Positions 12,501 through 24,500 of a DNA stretch of 64,000 nucleotides are shown here, piece by piece. The stretch's first letter is position 1; each line of letters opens with the position of its first letter. The DNA is from Hirundichthys speculiger. Its lineage: Eukaryota > Chordata > Actinopteri > Beloniformes > Exocoetidae. Made by a program: the position numbers and the translations under genes. The notes beneath the pieces were generated by a model, which saw nothing but the letters and a program-made list of their open reading frames with translations, did not search any database and had not been told where the DNA came from. The stretch covers positions 1-64,000 of the forward strand of contig JAGFBZ010000699.1 in NCBI GenBank assembly GCA_018398805.1, given 5' to 3'.

Positions 12501-15500
12501 ATATGAACTAAAGTGTCATAACATTTGTTGTTCAAACACTTTTAACATCAGCACTTGTCAGACTAACATATTGAGTGTAAATCTCATCTTAAAAATGTAA
12601 AATAAATGTAAAATAGGCTTATAGCCACTGCCAGGGCATTAAGGCCATCCTGTTTTTATAAAAAATAAAAAAAAAAGTCTACAAACAAAATCCAACAAAA
12701 TGATTGTGTCTCAGCACAATCAGAACATTAAAACAGGTAATTTCTGAGGTAACAGCAGAAACTTTTAACGGGGAGTTCAACTTGTCAGTTGTTACAAATA
12801 ACCTTGTTTCTGTTGAATCCTCCGTCTGGGAGAACTTTAAAATGAAAATGTCCACGTTAAAGTTCAGTAACTTTACCAATCCGTGTATCATTCATTCTTT
12901 CCATTTTCAATTGTCAATCAAAAAGAAAAAAGAAAATTAAAAATGGCATTTTATTACGTTTTTTTTTTTTTTTAATCTAACAAAAAAAAAAAAAAAAAAA
13001 AAGCCTGTTTTTTTTTTTATATATTTCAATTTTAGACTTGGATCAAAAATACGAAGTTAAAAAACGGGCCACAGAACTGAATTAGTTTTATAATGGAGGA
13101 CTGGACTTTCTGTTGTCATTACACATCTGTGCCACTAGATGGAGCTGCACTGCAGTAACCAGCTAGAGAACAGCAGGACAGTGAACACATGGAGCAGATC
13201 TGATGGAACATGGAGGAATGACGCGATAGTTTGGTTGCAGTCCAGAATTTTTTTTCCAGACTGAATTGTTAATATTTTTACCTGAGTTGCTACCTGAACT
13301 GTAAAGTTTACTGATTTTTACCTTCTCCATGTTTGTTTTAGCTTTTCTGCATGTTTACTTCCAATTGTCTTCCGGTTCTGCAGCAGCCAGTAACAGACTT
13401 TTCAAAACAAAAGCATGTGAGCAACATGCGTTAACGCGCAAAAAAATAAATATCAGCGTTAATAAATTAATGCGTTAACGCAATAATAACACGTTAACTT
13501 TCCCAGCCCTAAAAAAAAAAAAACATTCAAAGTCCGACTCGCTTTCAGAGCCAGTCCCCTAGTGGTCAGCCCACAAACTGCACCTTCTCCACTCAACCGG
13601 GATGCCGCCTGCGCTCCTGCTTGGTTAAACGGGGTCTCCTGAGCAACTCTGCAGGGAGTTATCTTTTCCATCTATGACGTGTGAAGTGAGAGCTGATGTC
13701 CAAAAAGTAACGTGGTTGTTTTTACTGTTTTAAACAAGGATGTTTAGAGTAGAAATATCAGCCAAACTGTTTTGTTTTTATTTTTACTGGTAATCATTTT
13801 TTGTCAAGAAACAGCCGGTGTCTTGAAGGTTAAAACAGATGTTTCTGAGGCCGTCTGAAGTTTTAATTCGCCTCAAACATATACTGACTGAACTAAAGAT
13901 GGTAAATACTTGTTGCTTGAAATTCATGGCATGTAAAACTTGACATTAAAGGCGAACGTGGAAACTTGCAGGTGACGTAGCTACGCTGGGAGGAACATTA
14001 ACCGGAGCATCAGCAACATCTGTCCGTTATCACGCAGCTCCATCACTGAGGCGTCTTATCGCTCCCAGATTCACTTTACAGCATCACAGCACAGCCTTCT
14101 TTTTATTATTTTAACTGTAATGCCGTTCGCTCATTTCTGTCATGTTGCTTTTTTCTCTTTCTGCTTCTGCAAATTCTAAATGACACAAATGATTCCTCTG
14201 AACATCTGAGTCTGCGTCACCCGATCAAAGTGTCTCCTGTTTGTGTCCTGCAGACGTCTTCTTCACTGAGCCGGTCACCTGCTACTTCCTGGACGGGTTT
14301 CTGTTCATTTACTGCATCGCCGCCACGGCGCTGTACTTCAGAGAAAAGGTGATTAGCCGCGCGGCTACATTCACGTCAGTTAGCTGCGATTTCATCCTCA
14401 AAAGTTTTTATGTCACAAATTTGTGATTTTTACAGCAAAAACTATTGTTGTAAATTCTACAAATATTGCAATTTTACATGAAAAAAAAGTTTTAAAAAAG
14501 CATGATATCATGACAAATTGTGATCTGATGTCAAAAAGTCACAATTTTGCGAAATTTGAGATTTTATGGCAAATTTTTCAGTTGTTGCAGTTATATGACT
14601 ATTCACAGTTTACAGCAGAAATTTAGGACAGAAAGTTGCAGTTACACAAAATTCACAATTTTAGGACGAAAATTTAACATTTCACTAAAAAATTGTTGCA
14701 ATATTTAGTTAAAAAGTTGGAATTTTACAGTGTTCCCACTTTTACAATTTTACAACAATTTTAGCTTTTTTCGAAAAGTTGTGACTTGATAACAAAACTT
14801 TTTTGATTCTACAACAATATTGCAGTTACAAAATATTAGCAAATTTTGTGTCAGAAAATTTCAATTTCGAGAATTTTTTGTGACCAAAATAATCACAATT
14901 TTAGGACCTAAAGTCATAAAGTTTTATGTAAAAAATATTATATTATATTTTATTATATTATATTATATTATATATATTATATTATATTATATTATATTAT
15001 ATTATATTATATTATATTATATTATATTATACATAAGTGTTATTTAAGTTTTTGGCTTAAGCACCTGAACTGAAAACATCTGGGTACAGCTGGACTAGAA
15101 ATTAAAAATATATTAGCTGTTCTGTCTTTCTTCAGAAAATAAAACCCATTTATGATTATCATTTATTCATTAATTTATTATTTTTAACTTTTTTTTTTTT
15201 ACTTGCACAAGATTTCACAAATACTTTAATTTTTTGCTCTTCTTAATCATTTGTAAAGTATTGATTGGGGATTACTGATTGATTACAATTTTGAAATCCT
15301 TTTAAATGTGATAAGTAATTAATAGGTAACAATCCCTGATCATTTCTGTTTCCTACTTCTGTGTTATTAACTCACCTTTTACTTATTAATGTGTTAATCA
15401 AGAACTGGACAAGTAAAATGATCAATCATCGTATCAAGTCTGTGTTAGAGGATTAACTGATCAATATGGATCTAATTTGGTCAAACCAATAGAGAATTAT

Positions 15501-18500
15501 GAAGAACAAGTTATTCTTTTTATATTATAAATGTTCCCCTCCATCAGTGTAAACAGCAGAAATGTCAAGGAGGTTTTGATCAATAAAGTTTTTGTTCTGT
15601 TTCATCCTAGTTTTCCTTCGTCCCACCTGAGGAAGGAACTGTGAGTCTCTAATTTATCTCCTCGTCGTCTGTTTGTCTGAAGACGGTGGATTTAAAACGT
15701 CGACACGCCACCGTCGCAAATAAATAACAGCAACATAAATGTCAGACTGTAACGTCTTTAATGCAGTATTTCTACTTCTTTATTGATTAGAAAACCCACC
15801 GCAGCTCAATGTTGTGAATCTGAACCGTTACGGCGTCTTTGTGAACGAGTTTATAAGTTCACACTTCTAGAGTTTTTGGAGTTTTATTCCACTCTTCAGA
15901 CGGTGAGGAGTCTCCTGTTTACGGCTCTTTTTGGATCCGTCCAGAGGTCTTCGAGGGGACGGAGGTCTGGACTGATTCCTGGACTTTTCTCTTCTGAAGT
16001 CGTGTCCCGGTTCATGCTGATGTGTGTTCTGGGTCGTTTGGGTCATCTTCACTCTTCTGGACGGAGGACAGAAGGTTATATTGACGGGTTTCCCCGGTCC
16101 AGCTGAAGGGAAGCGGCCCCAGAGCATAATGCTGCCCCCACCGTGCCTCCCTGTTGTCACGACGTTCCTCAGATGATGCACCGAACACGCCTCTTAGAAT
16201 TACGACCAAACAGTTGCGCTTTTGTCTCAACACATTTTCAAACGTGGTGGACGGCAACCTCCCTCCCCCACGGCCCAGACCCCCGGAGACTACGGGAGAC
16301 ATGTGACCAGAACCCACCAGAACTTCCTGCAGCTCCTTCAGCGCCGCTGTGCTGCCACATGACGGTGCATTCAGAGCCTTGGATATTCTCTTCTCCTGGT
16401 CGGTACTTTGACCGTTACCTCTCTCGGTTTCTTTGACGTCCTTGTCGTCTCTGGTCCACGACTCGGCAGGACGAGCCTCAAAGATTCAGGCAGCAGCTGA
16501 CTTGAATCTGGTTTGAATCTGAATCGCTGTCATCGATGGCAGGTGCACCGACGGGCCAAATTACCATCACATTAAAACATTTATGTTGTTGCTATTTTCT
16601 ATTTCCTCATTGTAAATCCTCCAGTTTCATAAGGTGTTCATGGTTGATACATTTTGTTTAATTCTGTGTGCTTCTTTCTTAATAAGGAGGAGGAAAAAGA
16701 AGGAATATACCAGGTAAGGACTCCAATTCCTCCCTTAACCCTCAGTCTTGGTCCTCCAAAGTCAGTGTCAGGTTTGTCTTGTGACTTAGAAATGGGACAC
16801 CCCTGGACTGCAGTTACGTCTGGAGACTGTGGGGGGCGGCCTTACGCCAAAGCTACGTCAAGAAAACGACGAAGAAGAAGGAGAAGAAGACGTAGAAGAA
16901 GAATAAGATAAACTAAATATATACAGTGATCCCTTATATTTCACGGTTAATGGGGACTGGCGCCCCCCCCGTGACACTCAAAATCCACAATCTGGAGCCG
17001 GAGCCCCCTGAGCCTCAATAATGTGTTTAAAATATGTTTAAAAACTGCAAAAAAGTATCGAGTCACTGCAGCGAAACAAGACAAAGGCTCAACTGTGGTC
17101 TTTCTGTTTCCTTCACAGCCTCTGGTCTCTAAACCGTAGTAAACAAACCTCTGCTATTGTGCTATTTTTGGCTCGTAATTAGCGGCTTACCAAGTAATTC
17201 AATGTTGAGAATAAAGTCAAAATGTCTAGAATAAAGTCGAAATGTCGCGAATAAAGCCAAAATGTAGTTTCCAGAATAGAGTCGAAATGTTGAGAATAAA
17301 GTTGAAATGTTGAGAAAAAAGTCAAAATGTTGCGAATAAAGTCGAAATGTTGCGAATAAAGCCAAAATGTAGTTTCCAGAATAAAGTCGAAATGTTGAGA
17401 ATAAAGTCAAAATGTCGAGAATAAAGTCGAAATGTCGCGAATAAAGCCAAAATGTAGTTTCCAGAGTAAAGTCGAAATGGTGAGAATAAAGTCAAAATGT
17501 TGAGAATAAAGTCGAAATGTTGCGAATAAAGCCAAAATGTAGTTTCCAGAATAAAGTCAAATGTGAGAATGTTGTTGTGAATAAAGTCGAAATGTTGCGA
17601 ATAAAGCCAAAATGTAGTTTCCAGAATAAAGTCGAAATGTTGAGAATAAAGTCAAAATGTCGAGAATAAAGTCGAAATGGTGAGAATAAAGTCAAAATGT
17701 TGAGAATAAAGTCGAAATGTTGAGAATAAAGTCAAAATGTCGAGAATAAAGTCAAAATGTCGAGAATAAAGTCGAAATGTTGAGAATAAAGTTGAAATGT
17801 TGCGAATAAAGTCGAAATGTCGAGAATAAAGTCAAAATGTCGAGAATAAAGTCAAAATGTAGTTTCCAGAATAAAGTCGAAATGTCGAGAATAAAGTTGA
17901 AATGTTGAGAATAAAGTCGAAATGTCGAGAATAAAGTCAAAATATAGTTTCCAGAATAAATTCGAAATGTTGCGAATAAAGTCGAAATGTTGCGAATGTT
18001 GAGAATAAAGTCGAAATGTCGAGAATAAAGTCGAAATGTTGCGAATAAAGACGAAATGTCGGGAATGAAGTCGAAATGTTGAGAATAAAGTCAAAATGTC
18101 AAGAATAAAGACGCAATGTTGAGAATAAAGTTGAAATGTTGAGAATAAAGACGAAATGTCGCGAATAAAGTCGAAATGTTGAGAATAAAGTCAAAATGTT
18201 GAGAATAAAGTCGAAATGTCGCGAATAAAGTCGAAATGTTGAGAATAAAGTCAAAATGTCGAGAATAAAGTCGAAATGCCGAGAATAAAGTCAAAATGTC
18301 GAGAATAAAGATGAAATGTCAAGAACAAAGTCGAAATGTTGAGAATAAAGTCGAAATGTCGAGAATAAATTCGAAATGTCAAAGTCGAAATGTTGAGAAT
18401 AAAGACGAAATGTTGAGAATAAAGTCAAAATGTCGAGAATAAAGACGTAATGTCGAGAATAAAGTTGAAATGTTGAGAATAAAGTCGAAATGTCGTGATT

Positions 18501-21500
18501 AAGTCGACATGTCGAGAATAAAGTCAAAATGTCGAGCATAAAGTCGAAATGTCCCGAATAAAGCCAAATGTAGTTTTCCAGAATAAAATCGAAATGTTGA
18601 GAAAAAGTCAAAATGTCGAGAATAAAGTCGAAATGTCGCGAATAAAGTCGAAATGTCGAGAATAAAGTCGAAATGTCGAGAATAAAGTGAAATGTCGAGA
18701 ATAAAGTCGAAATGTTGAGAATAAAGTCAAAATGTCGAGAATAAAGTTAAAATGTCGCGAGTAAAGTCGAAATGTCGAGAATAAAGTCGAAATGTCGCGA
18801 ATAAAGTCAAAATGTTGCGAATAAAGTCGAAATGTTGCGAATAAAGCCAAAATGTAGTTTCCAGAATAAAGTCGAAATGTTGAGAATAAAGTCAAAATGT
18901 TGAGAATAAAGTCGAAATGTTGCGAATAAAGCCAAAATGTAGTTTCCAGAATAAAGTCGAAATGGTGAGAATAAAGTCAAAATGTTACGAATAAAGTCGA
19001 AATGTTGCGAATAAAGCCAAAATGTAGTTTCCAGAATAAAGTCGAAATGTTGAGAATAAAGTCAAAATGTCCAGAATAAAGTCGAAATGTTGAGAATAAA
19101 GTCGAAATGTCGAGAATAAAGTCAAAATGTCGCGAATAAAGTCGAAATGTTGAGAATAAAGTCGAAATGTTGCGAATAAAGTCGAAATGTCGAGAATAAA
19201 GTCAAAATGTCGAGAATAAAGTCAAAATGTAGTTTCCAGAATAAAGTCGAAATGTCGAGAATAAAGTTGAAATGTTGAGAATAAAGTCGAAATGTCGAGA
19301 ATAAAGTCAAAATATAGTTTCCAGAATAAATTCGAAATGTTGCGAATAAAGTCAAAATGTTGCGAATAAAGTCAAAATGTTGCGAATAAGTCAATGTTGA
19401 AAGTCGAAATGTCGAGAATAAAGTCGAAATGTTGCGAATAAAGACGAAATGTCGAGAATAAAGTCAAAATGTTACGAATAAAGTCAAAATGTTGCGAATA
19501 AAGCCAAAATGTAGTTTCCAGAATAAAGTCGAAATGTTGAGAATAAAGTCAAAATGTCCAGAATAAAGTCGAAATGTTGAGAATAAAGTCGAAATGTTGC
19601 GAATAAAGTCGAAATGTTGAGAATAAAGTCAAAATGTCGAGAATAAAGTCAAAATGTAGTTTCCAGAATAAAGTCGAAATGTCGAGAATAAAGTTGAAAT
19701 GTTGAGAATAAAGTCGAAATGTCGAGAATAAAGTCAAAATATAGTTTCCAGAATAAATTCGAAATGTTGCGAATAAAGTCAAAATGTTGCGAATAAAGTC
19801 AAAATGTTGAGAATAAAGTCGAAATGTCGAGAATAAAGTCGAAATGTTGCGAATAAATAAAGAAAATGGTCGAGAATAAAGTCGAAATGTTGAGAATAAA
19901 GTCAAAATGTTGCGAAAAAAAGTAGTTTCCAGAATAAAGTCGAAATGTTGAGAATAAAGTCAAAATGTCGAGAATAAAAATGTGAAAAAAGTAAAAAGGT
20001 GAGAATAAAGTCAAATGTCGAGAAAAGTCGAAATGTGAGAATAAAGTCAAAATGTTGAGAATAAAGTCAAAATGTCGAGAAATAAAGTCGAAATGTTGAG
20101 AATAAAGTCGAAATGTTGCGAATAAAGTCGAAATGTCGAGAATAAAGTCAAAATGTCGAGAATAAAGTCAAAATGTAGTTTCCAGAATAAAGTCGAAATG
20201 TCGAGAATAAAGTTGAAATGTTGAGAATAAAGTCGAAATGTCGAGAATAAAGTCAAAATATAGTTTCCAGAATAAATTCGAAATGTTGCGAATAAAGTCG
20301 AAATGTTGCGAATGTTGAGAATAAAGTCGAAATGTCGAGAATAAAGTCGAAATGTTGCGAATAAAGACGAAATGTCGGGAATGAAGTCGAAATGTTGAGA
20401 ATAAAGTCAAAATGTCAAGAATAAAGACGCAATGTCGAGAATAAAGTTGAAATGTTGAGAATAAAGAATAAAGACGAAATGTGTCGCGAATAAAGTCGAA
20501 ATGTTGAGAATAAAGTCAAAAAATGTTGAAAAATGAAATCGCGAATAAAGTCGAAATGTTGAGAATAAAGTCAAATGTCGAGAATAAAGTCGAAATGTCG
20601 AGAATACAAAATGTCGAAATGAAAAATGTCACGAAAAAGTCGAAATGTTGAGAATAAAGTCGAAATGTCGAGAATAAATTCGAAATGTCAAAGTCGAAAT
20701 GTTGAGAATAAAGACGAAATGTTGAGAATAAAGTCAAAATGTCGAGAATAAAGACGTAATGTCGAGAATAAAGTTGAAATGTTGAGAATAAAGTCGAAAT
20801 GTCGTGATTAAGTCGACATGTCGAGAATAAAGTCAAAATGTCGAGCATAAAGTCGAAATGTCCCGAATAAAGCCAAAATGTAGTTTCCAGAATAAAATGG
20901 AAATGTTGAGAATAAAGTCAAAATGTCGAGAATAAAGTCGAAATGTCGCGAATAAAGTCGAAATGTCGAGAATAAAGTCGAAATGTCGAGAATAAAGTGA
21001 AAGAAATGGAAATCGAGAATAAAGTCGAAATGTTGAGAATAAAGTCAAAATGTCGAGAATAAAGTTAAAATGTCGCGAGGAAGTCGAAAATGTCGAGAAA
21101 TAAAGTCGAAAATGCCGCGAATAAAGTCAAAATGTTGCGAATAAAGTCGAAATGTTGCGAATAAAGCCAAAATGTAGTTTCCAGAATATAGTCGAAATGT
21201 TGAGAATAAAGTCAAAATGTTGAGAATAAAGTCGAAATGTTGCGAATAAGCCAAAATGTAGTTTCCAGAATAAAGTCGAAATGGTGAGAATAAAGTCAAA
21301 ATGTTACGAATAAAGTCGAAATGTTGCGAATAAAGCCAAAATGTAGTTTCCAGAATAAAGTCGAAATGTTGAGAATAAGTCCAAAATGTCCAGAATAAAG
21401 TCGAAATGTGAGAATAAGTCGAAATGTCGAGAATAAAAGTCAAAATGTCGCGAATAAAGTCGAAATGTTGAGAATAAAAAGTCGAAATGTTGCGAATAAA

Positions 21501-24500
21501 GTCGAATGTGTGAGAATAAAGTCAAAATGGTCGAGAATAAATCAAAATGTAGTTTCCAGAATAAAGTCGAAATGTCGAGAATAAAGTTGAAATGTTGAGA
21601 ATAAAGTCGAAATGTCGAGAATAAAGTCAAAATATAGTTTCCAGAATAAATTCGAAATGTTGCGAATAAAGTCAAAATGTTGCGAATAAAGTCAAAATGT
21701 TGAGAATAAAGTCGAAATGTCGAGAATAAAGTCGAAATGTTGCGAATAAAGACGAAATGTCGAGAATAAAATCGAAATGTTGAGAATAAAGTCAAAATGT
21801 TGCGAATAAAGCCAAAATGTAGTTTCCAGAATAAAGTCGAAATGTTGAGAATAAAGTCAAAATGTCCAGAATAAAGTCGAAATGTTGAGAATAAAGTCGA
21901 AATGTCGAGAATAAAGTCAAAATGTCGCGAATAAAGTCGAAATGTTGCGAATAAAGTCGAAATGTCGAGAATAAAGTCAAAATGTCGAGAATAAAGTCAA
22001 AATGTAGTTTCCAGAATAAAGTCGAAATGTCGAGAATAAAGTTGAAATGTTGAGAATAAAGTCGAAATGTCGAGAATAAAGTCAAAATATAGTTTCCAGA
22101 ATAAATTCAAAATGTTGCGAATAAAGTCGAAATGTTGCGAATAAAGTCAAAATGTTGAGAATAAAGTCGAAATGTCGAGAATAAAGTCGAAATGTTGCGA
22201 ATAAAGACGAAATGTCGAGAATAAAGTCGAAATGTTGAGAATAAAGTCAAAATGTCAGGAATAAAGACGAAATGTCGAGAATAAAGTCGAGATGTTGAGA
22301 ATAAAGACGAAATGTCGAGAATAAAATCGAAATGTTGAGAATTAAGTCAAAATGTTGAGAATAAAGTCGAAATGTCGCGAATAAAGTCGAAATGTTGAGA
22401 ATAAAGTCAAAATGTCGAGAATAAAGTCAAAATGTCGAGAATAAAGTCAAAATGTCGAGAATAAAGATGAAATGTCGAGAACAAAGTCGAAATGTTGAGA
22501 ATAAAGTCAAAATGTCGAGAATAAAGACGAAATGTTGAGAATAAAGTCAAAATGTCGAGAATAAAGACGAAATGTCGAGAATAAAGTTGAAATGTTGAGA
22601 ATAAAGTCGAAATGTCGTGATTAAGTCGACATGTCGAGAATAAAGTCAAAATGTCGAGCATAAAGTCGAAATGTCCCGAATAAAGCCAAAATGTAGTTTC
22701 CAGAATAAAGTCGAAATGTTGAGAATAAAGTCAAAATGTCGAGAATAAAGTCGAAATGTCGCGAATAAAGTCGAAATGTTGAGAATAAAGTCGAAATGTC
22801 GAGAATTAAGTCGAAATGTCGAGAATAAAGTCGAAATGTTGAGAATAAAGTCAAAATGTCGAGAATAAAGTTAAAATGTCGCGAATAAAGTCGAAATGTC
22901 GAGAATAAAGTCGAAATGTGAAATAAAGTCAAAATGTTGAGAATAAAGTCAAAATGTCGAGAAAAAGTCGAAATATCGAGAATAAAGACGAAATGTCGAG
23001 AATGAAGTCAAAATGTCAAGAATAAAGACAAAATGTTGAGAATAAAGTCGAGATGTTGAGAATAAAGTCGAAATGTCGCAAATAAAGTGGAAATGTTGAG
23101 AATAAAGTCAAAATGTTGAGAACAAAGACAAAATGTTGCGAATAAAGTCAAAATGATGAGAATAAAGTCAAAATGTTGAGAATAAAGTCAAAATGTCGAG
23201 AATAAAGTCGAAATGTCGCGAATAAAGTCAAAATGTTGAGAATAAAGTCAAAATGTCGAGAATAAAGTCGAAATATCGAGAATAAAGACGAAATGTCGCG
23301 AATAAAGTCAAAATGTTGAGAATAAAGTCAAAATGTCGAGAATAAAGTCGAAATATCGAGAATAAAGACGAAATGTCGAGAATGAAGTCAAAATGTCAAG
23401 AATAAAGACAAAATGTTGAGAATAAAGTCGAAATGTTGAGAATAAAGTCGAAATGTCGCAAATAAAGTGGAAATGTTGAGAATAAAGTCAAAATGTTGAG
23501 AACAAAGACAAAATGTTGCGAATAAAGTCAAAATGATGAGAATAAAGTCAAAATGTTGAGAATAAAGTCAAAATGTCGAGAATAAAGTCGAAATGTCGCG
23601 AATAAAGTCGAAATGTCGAGAATAAAGTCGAAATGTCGAGAATAAAGTCGAAATGTCGCGAATAAAGTCAAAATGTTGAGAATAAAGTCAAAATGTCGAG
23701 AATAAAGTCGAAATATCGAGAATAAAGACGAAATGTCGCGAATAAAGTCAAAATGTTGAGAATAAAGTCAAAATGTCAAGAATAAAGTCGAAATATCGAG
23801 AATAAAGACGAAATGTCGAGAATAAAGTCAAAATGTCGAGAATAAAAACAAAATGTTGAGAATAAAGTCGAAATGTTGAGAATAAAGTCGAAATGTCGCA
23901 AATAAAGTGGAAATGTTGAGAATAAAGTCAAAATGATGAGAATAAAGTCAAAATGTCGAGAATTAAGTCAAAATGTCGCAAATAAAGTCGAAATGTCGAG
24001 AATAAAGTCGAAATGTCGCGAATAAAGTCAAAATGTTGAGAATAAAGTCAAAATGTCGAGAATAAAGTCAAAGTGTTGAGAATAAAGTCGAAATATCGAG
24101 AATAAAGACAAAATGTCGAGAATAAAGACGAAATGTCGAGAATAAAGTCAAAATGTCGAGAAATAAGAAACAATGTCGAAATAAAGTCGAAATGTCGAGA
24201 ATAAAGAAAAATGTTGAGAATAAAGTCGAAATAAAGTCGAAATGTTGAAATAAAGTCGAAATGTCGAGAATAAAGTCGAAATGTTGAGAATAAAGTCGAA
24301 ATGTCTCGAATAAAGTCGAAATGTCACGAATAAATTCGAAATGTCACGAATAAAGTCGAAATGTTGAGAATAAAGTCAAAATGTCGAGAATAAAGTCGAA
24401 ATATTGAGAATAAAGTTGAAATGCAGTTTCCAGAATTCCAGAATCGTTATACTTTCTTTTTCTGAATAGGCGCAATTTCTGACACAATCTCTTCAAAGTA

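Larger units (their letters stand above)
9565..14253 (+). other. Intron 1 of the CD247-like gene
   Basis: The intron is 4.7 kb and AT-rich. It holds a retroposon tail (11265-11440), a GT/G microsatellite (11601-11646), a C-rich tract (12021-12094) and a hAT-type element (12354-13511). The stretches 9600-11260, 11650-12020, 12100-12350 and 13515-14250 show nothing I can name beyond AT-rich intronic sequence. Confidence 0.75.

Noticed and set aside
16654..16686. Treating the frame from 16654 as a separate small gene with a poly-arginine end
   Set aside because: The frame is the CD247-like exon 4 read in from the preceding intron and on into intron 4; the splice signals at 16686 and 16714 explain it better.
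17162..22932. Many minus-strand open frames (TLFSTFRLYSRHFDFIL repeats)
   Set aside because: They come from the 20-bp satellite; three units make 60 bp and a 20-residue peptide period. No conserved start, domain or splice sites.
17201..24438. A CRISPR-like array or other repeat-spacer system
   Set aside because: Units are contiguous with no unique spacers, and the context is an animal intron.
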